A DNA stretch of 64,000 bases, from assembly GCA_030549335.1 (NCBI GenBank), contig CM060187.1, positions 248,001 through 312,000 of the forward strand, given 5' to 3'. Positions 12,347 to 25,147 of this stretch are shown piece after piece. The notes beneath the pieces were generated by a model that saw only the letters and a list, made by a program, of their open reading frames with translations, did no database searches and had not been told where the DNA came from. Each line of letters opens with the position of its first letter. Position 1 is the first letter of the stretch. Made by a program: the position numbers and the translations under genes. The DNA comes from Pontederia crassipes. Taxonomy: Eukaryota; Streptophyta; Magnoliopsida; Commelinales; Pontederiaceae.

Positions 12347-14278
12347 TGTGAGGATCGAAAGCACCAGAGGGGCAGGGGAGTGGATTGTTGTATTAAAATT
12401 AAAACCGAAAAATCGTAAAAGTTGATTTTTAGAAAATGCGATCACAAGCAAGTAAAGTATAAGTAAGAAGAGCAAGAGAGAAGCAAGACACAATATGTTG
12501 ACGAGGTTCGGCCCAATTTCTTGACCTACGTCCCCACTCCAATTTCCCGACCTCGAGATCGTCGAAGATTCACTAGTCTTCTATGTTCTTGTAGGGAGAG
12601 AATAACCCTTTCTACATGATAAATGACTTCTTCTTCACTCAAGAGGTAAGGCACACCTCTTCCTACAAGGAGCTTTCAAAACTGTCTAAATAAGAACACA
12701 AGGATTCCCTCCAATTCTTTCTTCTTACAAAGAATACTCTCACTAAAAAACTAGAAGAGTGAAGGTATGATTTTCAAACTTTAACTCAAGAAAAATACTT
12801 TGGATTTGAAGGAAGCTCTAGAGTGATTTGCCTTGCTTGGATCATCTTCCTTCAGACTTTTGAATCCCTTTTATAAACTTCTCTTGAAAATATGACCATT
12901 GTAAATTCATTTGAAAAGTGTTGTGCTGTCACCTCTATAACGGTCGATCGTTTTAGTTTTGGTCATCCATTTTGAATAGTAACGGTCAACCGTTACTATT
13001 TCGATCATCTATTTTATGAATGAAACTAGCCGTTGCTTTTATCTTTTTTGTGCAGTTTTTTGTTGATCGTAGTCTGTAGAAGAATTATAGCCATTTAATT
13101 AATTTTTTCTTTCATAACGGTCGCCCAAAAGAGAATTGGTTGACCGATTTAAAATTCCCGTGCTCTCTGTAATCTGCGGTCGTCCATGCAGTGACTTCGG
13201 TCGTCCGATTTCCATATTTTTGTTCTTTGCTGCCCAGAACGGTCGACCGTTATAATATCGTCATCCAATTTACAAATGTCTTTGTTCTATATAATTAGCG
13301 ATTGTTCCGACAACAACTTCGATCGTTCGTTTTGAGCCGTTCATCCTTTTTCACCCATAACGGTCTACCGATATCGTTTCGGTCGTCCGTTTTGTCATTG
13401 ACAGCCTGATAGACTGGCACTATCTTATACATAACTTTTTGCACAGTTATCCAAATGAGACAATTTATGATTCTATGAAAAGATAAAAAATTCTCTACAA
13501 CTTTAATATTCATCACTCATCCAAACTCTAATGAGATCATAGTCAAATATTTAATCAAATTTTAGTGCATAAAGTTATTAATTTCAACTTTTTAGACCTC
13601 ACTTGTTTATGCATAACTTTTTATACGAACATCCAACTGAGATGATTTTTTATTCTAGGGAAAGATAACAGAATTGTCTACAATTTTAATATTCATAATT
13701 CATCCAAAATATAATGAGATCATAGTTCAAAATTAATTCAAAGTTCAGTACACAAAGTTGTCAATTTCAAATGAAACATTTTAGACATTTACTATTTTAT
13801 ACATAACTTTTCATACCAGTATCTAAATGAGATGATATTTAATTCTATGAAAATCTAACAACTTTATTTACAAATTTCATGCACATCTTATCCCAAATCG
13901 ATTGACAAAATAATCAAATATTAAATGCAAATTCAGCACATAAAAGTATCAACTTCAAATAGAACTTGTCAACTTTCACTATTTTTGGCATAACGTTTTA
14001 TACGATTGTCCAAATGAGGTGATTCTTAATTCTATGAAAAGATAAGAGGATTATATATAATTTTTATTAACCTCTTTATCCAAATCTCATGATAGAATAC
14101 TCAAATATTAAGTGCAAATTTAGCACACAAAATAAATTTCAAATTGAACTTTTCGAGCTTTACTTAAACATAACTTTTATGTGGTTGTCCAAATAAGGTG
14201 ATTCTTGATTTTCTACAAAGATAAGATAATTATCTATAACTTTTATTACTCATTAATGTAAATCTCATGGGAACATAA
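12347..14278 (-). repeat. Downstream LTR of the copia-type element
   Basis: It aligns with 18,329-20,040. It keeps ~175 bp near 12,390-12,565 that the other LTR lacks, but its minus-strand beginning (TGTTGG end) and the polypurine tract are missing, so one end is deleted. It holds several copies of the palindrome ACGGTCGACCG-like motif (about 12,940-13,400) and ~185-bp tandem units starting 'cataacttttatac' from about 13,430 onwards. Confidence 0.75.
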
Positions 14279-16945
14279 TTGTGACACAAAAGTATATCCA
14301 AGTTTAAAACGATATTTTTATCATAAAATTTATGCCTTCACTCCAAATCGATTTTCTCTTTTCTTTCTTTGTCACAAAATAATAACCAAAATTAGTGACA
14401 ACAAAGGAGTCAAGAAAAATTTAAAGTTTAGTCTTTTACATGCTCCTTCTTTTTTTTTTAAATGATAGTAGCTATTTCAAATTATGAATAAGAGTAATAA
14501 CATTCATGATATAATAATTTGAAATATGAGAGAATAAAATTTATGTCAAAATATTTCATAAAGATGGACATATAAATCAATTTTGATAGGAGATGTATAT
14601 AGCAAGTTGAAAATAATCTCCTTAGTAATATGCTTTATTTCAAACATGTGCATAAGCATAGAGTTTAGCAATTAGATGTCTTATGCAATAATTTTCAAGT
14701 AGCACACCAATATGATCGATTATTTTAATCCAAATCATAATGTGCATGTATAAATGATATAGTGTAACAAGTAAAAATTCATAATAAGTTCATGCACTTA
14801 AGGCTCATAACACGAGAGATATAAAAATTATGCCAAACATATTTATTATAAATATGAAGCCTTCTTTATAGACAAACAAAAATATTTAATTTTAGAAGAC
14901 TTAGCATTCATATTTTTATGTGTATTTTTCTTTTGTCAAACTTAAAAATAGTCAAGATAATAAACATAGCAATGGTAAAATTAGACATATAATTCTCTTT
15001 CTTTTGACATGTGAACAAAATAGATTTTACAAGAGTAATATCACAAGTCAAAAGAAGATTTTTTATTAATTTCAAAATTCTTCATAAGTTTGCATTTCTA
15101 AATATTTAAAAGATATTCCATTCTTATGGCTTCTTTCAATTTTAAAACATCAAGTATTATCAATAAAAAATATGTGATAATCAAATTTTGATCAAACAAA
15201 AACCTTTATTATTTTTAACTCATAAAAATATAATTCTTTTATACTTCAAAATCATAGACAACATATAATTATATTGAATAAAAAATACCACGATGTAAAA
15301 TAGTACACAAGGCCATATTTTGAGTGTGAAAAATTATGTATGCAAACTTTAGTGTTAATATGAGTGTCCTTGTTTTTCATAAATATGATTTTTACATTGA
15401 ATTAGTAAGATAGTAAAACAATGTCAATTTAGCAACTATTATGCATGTGACATATTCTCATCAAACATATTTAAGCAAAATGAATAATATAGACACATTC
15501 AAAATTAGAGGAGAAACATAATTCTAGTATGTACAAGAATCATAATCTTTTATCAAATATTATCTCTATGCATATATTATGATAATAAATTGACAAATTC
15601 AAGATATAAGTACACATCATATTAAAGTAAGTTCAAATTTTTATTTTCATATACCAAATACTTTTGCCGCAAACTTTATGTGTCCACCTTATTTCAACTT
15701 CATTTTCCTTTTCCTTTTCATATGACACAAACCTACAAGTAAATGTCCATTTGAATTTTGGTACCTAAATTACCTTGGGCCTAAGGTTGTTAGTCACATT
15801 TCTTTTTCGAACTCATTTCATTTCATCATGATTAGTTTTCTCAACTTTGCATAAAAGAAAATAGTGATAACAAAATTTATATGCATAACAAATAGAATGA
15901 TATTTCAAGCATTATTATAGACATGTCTAGATTTATAAAAGTAAGCATAATGATGTCCAAAATATTCCTTATATTCAACTTAACTTGGCATAAATGATTG
16001 TCAAATATCAATAGATAAAATATTCATCAAAGATTATCACATATATCATTTTTCTTTTGCTAAATGAAGATGACAACTACAATAGATATGACGAGGAATT
16101 AAGATATGCATGTAGTTTACTTCATTTAACATGTGAGAACAAATATTTTACAAATACATTATCACAATTAAAAGAAGTTATGGTATCAAAATTTAAAACT
16201 TTTACCAACTTTGTTTTTAAAAGAAATTGTCAATTCTTATATCTATATTCCAAAATTATAAGTTCTTTCAATTTCAAAACTATGATGCACGGAATGTTTA
16301 AATAAGAACTAGTAAGAGCATAATCATATATACATACTCTCGTTTTCAATAGTTAAACATATGCATGCATAAATATTTTGAAAGTAAAATGATCCTATTA
16401 TGCACAAAAAATTATCCTTCCAAAAATCATGATTTTTGTATAGAAATTATGATAACTAGTGAATACATTCAAAGTTTGAGAAATTGTGATAAAATATCAT
16501 CATTAGGTATTCCTTACAAATGTTTGAAAATATCAAAATAAACTCAAACGTTTTTATGAGTCGAAGTAGAATCATTGTAATATCTCAATTTCATATGCAA
16601 GTTTAATCATAGATATTAAAATGTAACTTGTATGAGAAAGATATTTAGTATATTGAAACTTACTTTAAGTCACAAAATCATCAAGAGTTTAGTATACTAA
16701 ATCAAACATGCACATGCATAAAGTATTATCATTTCTGTCAACATGAAGATTTTAATACTTTTATGCATTTGAGATTGTGTATAATCATGATAAAAAATGA
16801 ACACATTAAATGCTCATTTTAAATATAATATGTCATAATATGTGCACAAAAAATTTACTTCAATGATATTTTTATCAAAAAGCGTGCCTTCACTTTACTT
16901 GAATCATTATTCTCATTCCTTGTGAAGCACACCTACAAACAAAAA
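14279..16945. other. Non-coding interior of the copia-type element
   Basis: This is where pol should lie in an autonomous element, but I see no conserved motif on either strand. The segment around 15,680-15,830 resembles 16,885-17,030, including a decayed copy of the GPKxxWVPK coding stretch, so part of the interior has been duplicated. The open frame at 16,057-16,305 (+) is not recognisable. Confidence 0.5.
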
Positions 16946-17946
16946 TTATTTGCATTTTGGTACCCAAACTTGTTTGGGTCCAACATGATTAATTTTGGTT
17001 CCTTTAGGAATCCACATCAATTTCATGCCCATATTAATAGATTTTTTAATTTGACATTCAAATGAATAATGACCATGAGCATTACAATAATGACAAATAG
17101 GAGATGATATAACAAAATGATTATGATAATATTTCAATTTTGAATAATATAATGAGAAGCATGAAAATGTTTAATATTAAAAGAACGATCATAATAACGT
17201 TTATTCTTCAAATAATAATCATTAGCATGCTTTGATTTTGAATAATAAGAATATTTCAAATAATATCATTTTGTATCTTTGACATTTTTCTTCAAGTTCA
17301 TTTCATTTCTATAATCATTAGAGTTTGCAAACATTTTTATACGCTTTTGAACATTCCTAGTCTGTTTCAAAGGCATAACACTTTTATCATGTAAAGCATT
17401 TTGTAAAGAAGTTATTTTCTTTTGTAATTCATTTTCTAACAACTTTGAGTTTTCTACCTTCAAAACTTTATAATTTTTAATTTTCAAGGAGAGTGAATCA
17501 ATTTCCTTTATCAAAGTTTTATTTTCAATTAAACATGCATTCTTTTCATTTTTTAAATTTTCAAAATCATTTTTCATAATATGAAAATCATTCATCAAAA
17601 TTTTGTTTTGAACTAGATAAGAATTTCTTTCTTCTTTCAAAATTTCAAACCCATTTTTCAAAGCAATATACTTATTCATTAATGTTTCATTTTTCTTTAT
17701 AAGAGAAAGATGCTTTTGAATAAGAGATGAAAATTCTTTATGAACATCAAGATCAATATCAACATCATCATCACTATCACTAGAAGAAAAAGATGAAGTT
17801 GACGTTACCTCATTATCTTCACTTTTTGCCATTAAGCATGACACTTCATCTTTGAATGTCGTGGATGTAAAACTATCATTTTCTTCATTGTCCATATACG
17901 ATGTGTCCTTTTTGTCAAAGTCACTCCCTTCATAACTATTTAACAA
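16946..17946 (-). pseudogene. Broken copia-type gag: coiled coil plus zinc knuckle
   Basis: Gag packages element RNA into virus-like particles. A 226-codon frame (17,946-17,266) begins mid-gag, with an acidic serine-rich stretch (SSFSSSDSDDDVDIDLD), then a long Lys/Glu/Asn-rich heptad-like region (KNGFEILKEER, KNDFENLKNEKNAC) typical of the linker before the nucleocapsid. A second frame (17,137-16,946) carries the CX2CX4HX4C knuckle CHYCNAHGHYSFEC and the family motif GPKQVWVPK. Between them the frame is shifted and stopped, and upstream capsid coding is degraded. No protease follows. It is inactive as written. Confidence 0.75.
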
Positions 17947-18314
17947 AACTTTCTAAATGTCATGAGAAGTGAAGAATTTAGAAATAAGATTCATACCATA
18001 AGAATCTAAAGAGGAATAAAAGACATTTTTAGCATTGTTGTCAAGTTTTTCAATCGACATTTGAAAATTGTCATATTAAAAAAATAGAAGATCAATAGAA
18101 ACACCATTTATAATTTTCTTTGGCTTTTCAAAACTATTTTCCAAAACTTCTCACATATCAAAATCAATAAAACAAATATAAACTTTCATTCTAATTTTTC
18201 AAGAAGAAAAAAAATGGTCTTTAAAACTTGGTGGGTCGAAAATGAAATAACCTTCTTCTAGAAATAGTTCCATGCTTTAAAAGATGGTTAAATATTTAAA
18301 ATAAGAGTAAGCTT

Positions 18315-18326
18315 GCTCTAATACCA
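18315..18326 (-). other. Primer-binding site of the copia-type element
   Basis: On the minus strand it reads TGGTATTAGAGC, one mismatch from the plant initiator-Met-tRNA site TGGTATCAGAGC, two bases after the LTR end TACA. It fixes the element's orientation. Confidence 0.8.
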
Positions 18327-18328
18327 AT

Positions 18329-20180
18329 TGTAGGATCAAAAGCACCAAGAGGGGGGGGGGGGGATTGAATTGGTGTATGTCGAAGATCCACTAGCCTTCT
18401 CTTTTCTTGTAGGGAGAGAATAATCCTTTCTACACCGCAATGCCTTCTTCTTCGTTCAAGAGGTAAGGAACACATCTTTTTACAAGAAACTCTCAAAACT
18501 ATCTAAATAAGAACCCAAACATTCCCTCCAATTCTTTCTTCTTACAAAGAATGCTCTAACTAAAAAACTAGAAGAGGGAAGGGATGATTTGCAAACTTTA
18601 GCTCAAGAAAAATGCTTTGGATTTGAAGGAAGCTCTAGAGTAATTTGCCTTGCTTATATCATCTTCTTTCAGCCTTTTGAATTCCTTTTATAAGCTTCTC
18701 TTGAAAATATGACCATTGTAAATTCATTTGAAAAGTGTTGTGCTGTCACCTCTATAACAGTCGACCGTTTTAGTTTTGGTCATCCATTTTGAACAACAAT
18801 GGTCGACCATTACTATTTCGGTCATCTGTTTTATGAATGAAACTAGCCATTGCATTTGTCTTTTCTGTGCAATTTTTCGTTGATTATAGTCCTTAGAAGA
18901 ATTATAGCCATTTAATTAATTTTTTCTTTCATAACGGTCGCTCGAAAGAGAATTGGTTGATCGATTTAGAATTCCCGTGCTCTCTGTAATATGCGATCGT
19001 CCATGCAGTGACTTCAGTCGTTCGATTTCCATAATTTTGTTCTTTGTTGCCCAGAACGGTCGACCGTTATATTATCGGTTGTTCGATTTACAAATGTCTT
19101 TGTTCTCTATAATTAGCGGTTGTTCTGACAGTAGCTTCGATCATCCATTTTAAGCCGTTCATCCTTTTTCACCCATAATGGTCAACCGATATCGTTTCGG
19201 TCGTCCATTTTATCATTAGACCTGCACTATTTTATATATAACATTTTGCACAGTTATCCAAATGAGACAATAATTTTGATATTCATCACTCATCCAAACT
19301 CTAATGAGATCATAGTCATATATTTAATCAAAGTTCTGTGCATAAAGTTATCAATTTCAACTTTTTAGACCTTGCTTGTTTATGCATAACTTTTCATACG
19401 AACATCCAAATGAGATGAATTTTTATTCTATAGAAAGATAACAGAATTATCTATGATTTTGATATTCATCATTCACCCAAAATATAATGATATCATAGTC
19501 CAAAATTAATTTAAAATACAGTACATAAAGTTGTCAATTTCAAATGAAACATTTGATACATAACTTTTCCTACCAGTATTCAAATGAGATGATATTTAAT
19601 TCTATGAAAATCTAACAATTTTATTTACAAATTTTATGCTCAACTCTTAACCCAAATCGGTTGATAAAGTAATCAAATATTAAATGCAAATTCAGCACAT
19701 AAAAGTACCAACTTCAAATAGAACTTGTCAACCTTCACTATTTTTGGCATAACATTTTATACGGTTGTCCAAATTAGGTGATTTTTAATTCTATGAAAAG
19801 ATAAGAGGATTATATATAACTTTTATATTAACCTCTTTATCCAAATCTCATGATAGAATATTCAAATATTAAGTGCAAATTTAGCACACAAAATAAATTT
19901 TAAATTGAACTTTTCGAGCTTTACTTAAACATAACTTTTTATGCGGTTATTCAAATAAGGCGATTCTTGATTTTCTACAAAGATAAGATAATTATTTATA
20001 ACTTTTATTATCCATTAATGTAAATCTCATGGGAGCATAAATAAAATATTAATCGAAAGTTTAATGAATGAAGCAACTCATTTCTATTTAAACTTTTCAG
20101 CATTTTAAATATAAATATAATCTTTCGAAATTTGTATCATCAAAACATAATTATATATGCCATAATACTTTGCTCCAACA
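18329..20180 (-). repeat. Upstream LTR of the copia-type element
   Basis: Its ends are TGTTGG (minus strand, at 20,180) and TACA (18,329), next to the ATGTA target duplication. Relative to the other LTR it lacks ~175 bp just after a G run at ~18,351-18,363, but it keeps the terminal ~140 bp that the other has lost. The ACGGTCGACCG-like array lies at about 18,760-19,210. Confidence 0.8.
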
Positions 20181-20185
20181 ATGTA

Positions 20186-22390
20186 GCGCAGGTTTGAGGT
20201 TGCGACAAGTGGCGGGACGGAATAAGACACATGTCAACTTATAAAATTTAAGTAATTTAAAAAAGTTTAAATCTAAAAAATTAAAACTAATCTTACAAGG
20301 TTTGTTAAATAAGATAAATATACGGGGCTGAAAAGTTTAAATTAAACCTACAAAATTTATTAAATAAGGTATCAAAATATATATCCTAATATTAGGGTGT
20401 AATGTATTCTACTATTGAAATATTTAATTATATCCTAATATTACTATTACGTATAAATTAATTATTAACAAAATTATATCCTAATATTAGCATTAAAAGT
20501 ATTTTAGTAATACTGTTAATCTTCGATAAGATCCGAATACATATCTTAATATTTAACACTTTTTAAACATTGTAATTAAATTTTAATCATAAATTATATA
20601 ATATTAGTTAAAATTTAAATATAAAATATAAAACTAATCCTACAGGATTTCTTAAATAAGGTAAATTAATATATATAACATATAATATTAGTTAGGTAAA
20701 TTGGCGGTGGCAAGACATCAGATAATGCTCATGCTCGCTGTAGGAATTTATTAGTAGAAGTTCAATCTTTCTTTTTTTTTATCAATTTAAATATGATTGA
20801 AATAAATAATATTTTCTTTCTAAAAGTTAATGTACAGATAAATAATATTTTTTATAAAATATACTTTATTATTTTTGGATTTAATAAATTATTCAAAATA
20901 AATAATTTAATATGAATCAAACTAAGATTAATCTTTCTTTTTTATCAATTTGAGTATGATTAAATAGATAATATATTATTTCTAAAGATAACGAGCAATT
21001 TAATAATAATTTCAGAAAAATAGTAATTTTTAAAATATAATTTATTTTTTGATTTAATAAATGATTTTTTATAAATAATTTAATTTAAGCCAAATTAAGA
21101 TTAATATTTTCCTTTTATCAATTTGAGTATGATTAAAATAAATAATAATTTATTTTTAAAAGATAATTTATTAATTTTGGATTTAGTAAATTATTTTATA
21201 TAAATAATTAAAGTAAACAATATTTTCTTTCTAAAAGATAATGTGTAGGTAAATAATATTACCTTTTTAAAAGGTAATTTGTTATTTTTGGAATTAAAAA
21301 TAATTTAAAATGAAGATATCCATTTTGAGTCAAATTTAAGATTAATCATTCCTTTTTTTATATCAATTTGGGTATAATTAAAATATATAATATTCTCTTT
21401 CTATAAAAGTATGTATACGTAAATAATAATTCTCGTAAAAGATAAGTTGTTATTTTTGGAAATAAAAATTTATTTAAATCAAATAATTCAATCGAGTTAA
21501 ATTAATATTACTCCTTACTTTTTATCAATTTGAGGATGATTAAAATAAATAATATTTTCTTTCTATATTTGTTCTGGTAAATAATAATTACTTTTTAAAA
21601 GATAATATTTTATTTTCGTAATAAAAAAATATTTAAAATAAATTTTTTACTTTGAGTCAAATTAATTCTCATTTTTGCTTTTTATCCATTTGAGTATGAT
21701 TTGATTATAAGTAAAACTAATTCCTATTTAAAAGATATTTTTTGGAACTAAAAATAATTTAAAACAAATAATTCAATTTGAGTTGAATTAAGTTAATCTT
21801 TATTTTTTATCAATTCGATAGCATTGCAAGTAAAAATAAAAGAAGTTTAAATTTATGAGTATATTTTTATTATAAGCAGATTCTTTAGTTATGATTGAAA
21901 TAAATAATATTTTCTTTATAAGAATAATGTACAGATAAAAATAATATTGTTCTAGAAGAGAACATGTTATTTTTGAAATATAATTAAAATAAATAATTCA
22001 GATTAAGTCAAATTAAGATTAATTTTTCCTTTTTATCAATTTGAGTATGATTAAAATAAATAACGTTTTCTTTCTAAAAGGTAATGTACAACTATTTCAT
22101 TTTTAGAAGATATTCCTTATTTTCAAATCTTAAAAGCAATTTAAAACAAAGAATTCTATTTCAGTCCAATAAAATTAAAATTTCCTTATAAAATAAATAC
22201 AAATTTACAAATCATATAAATTTCTATTTTTGGAAAATGGTGAATTATTTAAGAAAAATAATTTAAGAAGTGGGGGTCTTGATAAATTTAAATTGAATTT
22301 TAAAAATTTCAAAATAGACTAATTTATTTATCACATTTAAATGCTAATAAATTAGTTTTATTAATTATTATAAATTGTAATATCTTAAGT
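20186..22390. repeat. AT-rich ~170 bp unit array, right arm of the large foldback
   Basis: It continues the left array after the copia insertion. Units of 'atcaatttgagtatgatta', 'aataatattttctttct' and 'gagtcaaattaagattaat' repeat from about 20,760 to 22,150. The leading part (20,190-20,230: 'gcgacaagtggcgg' near 'gacacatgtca') is the reverse-complement counterpart of 11,437-11,480. The final ~150 bases mirror 9,790-9,990. I see no coding. Confidence 0.7.
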
Positions 22391-22443
22391 CTATATTATT
22401 TTTCTAATATTCATCCGTGCATCGCACAAAATTTAGGACTAGT
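22391..22443 (+). mobile_element. Helitron-like 3' terminus
   Basis: The stretch ends CTAGT at 22,439-22,443 and has a short hairpin (GTGC-ATC-GCAC at 22,417-22,427) about a dozen bases before it, followed by T. This is the arrangement of plant Helitron 3' ends (hairpin then CTRRT, insertion between A and T). No 5' TC end or Rep/helicase coding was found, so it would be a non-autonomous copy whose body is the AT-rich array. Confidence 0.5.
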
Positions 22444-22445
22444 TG

Positions 22446-22980
22446 TAATTAGATTGAAATAAAAGATTTTAATTTGATTTGAGAAGATCTAATGGATAAT
22501 GGACTCTCAAGTAGGATAAGATTAAAATAATATTAATTATTATTTTACTCTAAAAATTAGATGCTAAAAATATTATTATATAAATTAAGTCCAAAGATTA
22601 GACAAAAGAAAGAAATAAAAGGATAACATAAAAATATAGTTTAATTAAGAGAAGAGAAAAAAATGAGTTGAAGTAAAATTAGCTTTGAGATAAATATGGT
22701 TATAAAATAATTAATTAAATTTAGATGAAATTATGTTTTAATAATTGGTAGGTGATTGATTGATTATGGATGGCTATGATTAGACCAGAAGTAGTCCAAG
22801 CCAATTGAGTCAAACCATAATCGAAACATGCCTAAAGGAGTAGCTGGAAACCGTATTATCTACACAGAACTTTTGACATGAGATCCCTCCCTTTCTCTTC
22901 TATTTTCTCACAAATCGGGACACCAAGCGATCTACTGTTTCAAAGCTCAAACATATGAGAACATCATTCAAGTGATCGAC
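22446..22980 (+). mobile_element. Truncated, diverged LTR fragment of the A family
   Basis: It aligns with the middle of the A-family LTR at 27,590-28,200. Shared blocks include 'ttgatttgag', 'attattattttac', 'cctaaagg.gtagctgga' and 'tttctcacaaa'. It has neither LTR end. It is older than the other A copies, judged by many mismatches. Confidence 0.6.
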
Positions 22981-23240
22981 ATATGTTTCACGACCGTTGA
23001 CGCCCGGATCCATTATTTCACGGCCGGATCCAGACGTGAACTGGTGGATCTGGCCATCCACGTTCAGATCCGGCAGATCATGGCTGAATCCGGTAGTTAA
23101 CGGCTAGATCGGAGCGTGAACAACCGGATCAGGTGGTTCATGCCCGGATCCGGCAGTGCACGATTGTATGCGACCGTTCACCGCGGGATCCGGTTATTGA
23201 CAGCGAGATCCTATTAGATGTTGCCAGATCCGGAAGAGCG
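22981..23240. repeat. Degenerate GGATCCG / GTGAAC-rich repeat block
   Basis: Irregular units of roughly 25-30 bp built around 'cggatccgg', alternating with 'gtgaac' or 'gttcac'. It is far GC-richer than its surroundings. It may be subterminal DNA of the CACTA element that ends at 24,882, but no matching left terminus was found. Confidence 0.5.
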
Positions 23241-23714
23241 CCAAATTAGTAACAATTGTAGCTTATATGTTACCTTTGTGATTACTCATTCATATTATGT
23301 TTCATGGTTCTACTTTTGGTAAATTTATACTAGTACATATTTTCTCACTTGTATTGGTACTTGATGTTAATATAATTTGTCATTACTTGGTAAATTACTT
23401 GTTATTATTAATTTAATGTAAGCTCATCGTTAGAGCAATACGGCTCTTATTAATTTAATAATTTCATGTTAACATTGACTGCTTTTGTATTTCACTTAGT
23501 AATACGGAGAAATTATGTTTCCTTCGAAGCATCGTCGATGGATGTACAATAAAACAAATCTTGATTGTGTAGGGTTGACACAAGAATTCATAGATGGGTT
23601 CAATACCACACAACAATGACATAAAATAAACCTTTTTATATAAAATAATATGTTTATTCACAAATATTATGTTTATGTAGAAGTTAATTAAACATTGACT
23701 ATTAATATTTTCAC
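23241..23714. other. Non-coding, AT-rich
   Basis: Nothing recognisable. It separates two GC-rich blocks that may once have belonged to one CACTA element. Confidence 0.3.
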
Positions 23715-24882
23715 AAATAATGGATCCGGACGTCAACGGTCGTGAACCAGCAATTCATGGTCGCCATGGCCATGAACATCCAGACGCCCGTTCATGACCG
23801 TGAAGGCCATGAACGGCCTTATTTGGCCATTTTGGATCGTCACGATCATCAATGGCCAAAGCGGGGCGTTCACGATCGTCATTGCCTAGATTGGGCGCTT
23901 CAGAGCAGTGAGCGCCCGTCTGACTTCACTGTGGCCGCATCAAAGCTGATTGGATTTGCTGCGGCCGTGACGATCGCAACAAGTTGGACCGATCTCCTAA
24001 CGTCGTTGACGCCTGCAAAAAGCCCGATCAGGTTTGCATCGGCCAACCATGCCCGCAAGAAGCCCGATCGGGGTAGCAACACCTAGCAACGGCCGTAGAA
24101 AGCTCGATCAGACTTCCTACGATGGCAAAGCACGAGCAAGCCAGATTCGGCGTTGAAAGGAAGCGGGATCGGACATCCTGCGGCCCGATGTCACCAGAAC
24201 GCCGTCAACGAGGTTGAGAGGGGGAAACCCGAAAGCAAAATGTAGAAAGTCGGGGGCGTACCGTAGATGGATTCGTCGAAGCGTCTTCTAAGGAGTAAGA
24301 CGCAGAGGGAGCAGATTATCGAAGGTGTGAGGGCGTTGATTGAAGGGGGGGTCACCGGACCAGGAGAAAGTTCCACTGAGCGTGAGCGTGAGGGGGATCG
24401 CCGGAATGCGCGGGAGTAGACAGTGGTCGTGAATGAGGGAGTAGTTGAAAGAAATGATGGTGCGAAGAGGGGACCGGGTTATTTATTGGAATAGTTGTGA
24501 CGGATTTTCCAACGGTTGTATCCATCGGAAACTACAAAATATATTACCATTACTTTCTTTGTATCATTCTATTATTTTTTTCAGTTCCAACGGCTTGAAC
24601 CGTGGTAACTTCTGACGGGTGGAGAGCCATGGGAACTTTTGATGGCAATCTATCCGTGGGAACTTCCGACTGTTCTACCTACCCGTGGCAACTTCTAACG
24701 GCTTTTGGGCCATAGAAAATTGTGATGCTTCAACCCATGGCAACTTCTGACGGTTCAAACCATGGGAAAATTTACCGTCTCTATTTCCGAAGGATGTCAT
24801 TAACCGTCGAAAAATCTTTCAAAAATTGCGAGGGATATGCGACCATCGAAAATTTTGTCGGAAAATTGCATTTTTCTTAGTG
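23715..24882. mobile_element. CACTA-type transposon end with subterminal repeats
   Basis: The block ends 'gcatttttcttagtg' at 24,868-24,882, the reverse complement of a CACTAAGAAAAATGC terminal repeat. Before it, at about 24,580-24,860, the motif 'ccatgggaacttctgacgg' and variants recur about six times in both senses, as in CACTA (En/Spm) subterminal regions where transposase binds. The GC-rich part (23,715-24,420) has open frames on both strands (for example 23,742-24,086 +), none resembling TnpA or TnpD. The opposite terminus and the 3-bp target duplication were not found, so this is a one-ended remnant. Confidence 0.65.
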
Positions 24883-25070
24883 GGAGTTGTGGAATTGCAA
24901 CATGATTAAGGGGTAATTTGTTAACAAATAGATAATAGATTAAGTTGTTACTTCTTAACCAATATAATCCCATGCAAAGTGTTGGACATGTTTTGAGTTT
25001 TGTAGTTTGAAATTCTTGTTTTATCTTGTTTTAGTTTTGATGGTTGGAATAGAATCCATTACCTCTTCCC

Positions 25071-25073
<3 letters not shown>

Positions 25074-25142
<69 letters not shown>
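25074..25142. repeat. Compound (CA)n(TA)n microsatellite
   Basis: About 20 CA units followed by about 14 TA units, next to the outer end of the NAC2 duplication arm. Confidence 0.97.

Positions 25143-25147
<5 letters not shown>

Larger units (their letters stand above)
12342..20185 (-). mobile_element. Copia-type LTR element, non-autonomous, with 5-bp target duplication ATGTA
   Basis: The insert is 12,347-20,180 and is flanked by ATGTA at 12,342-12,346 and 20,181-20,185. It reads on the minus strand. The upstream LTR is on the right (starts TGTTGG at 20,180, ends TACA at 18,329), followed by a primer-binding site (18,315-18,326), a broken gag (17,946-16,946), long non-coding DNA and the downstream LTR (14,278-12,347). 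I find no protease, integrase, reverse transcriptase or RNase H coding, so it would need enzymes from elsewhere. Assignment to copia rests on the gag pattern (coiled coil, zinc knuckle, then a GPKQVWVPK motif) and the TGTTGG end. Confidence 0.8.

Noticed and set aside
16057-16305. 82-codon plus-strand frame inside the copia-type element
   Set aside because: It is on the strand opposite to the element, AT-driven, with no recognisable motif.
23742-24086. 114-codon frame in the GC-rich block, and its antisense partner
   Set aside because: Periodic DNA repeats (gaacgg, catggcc) explain the openness; no known domain and no support for expression.
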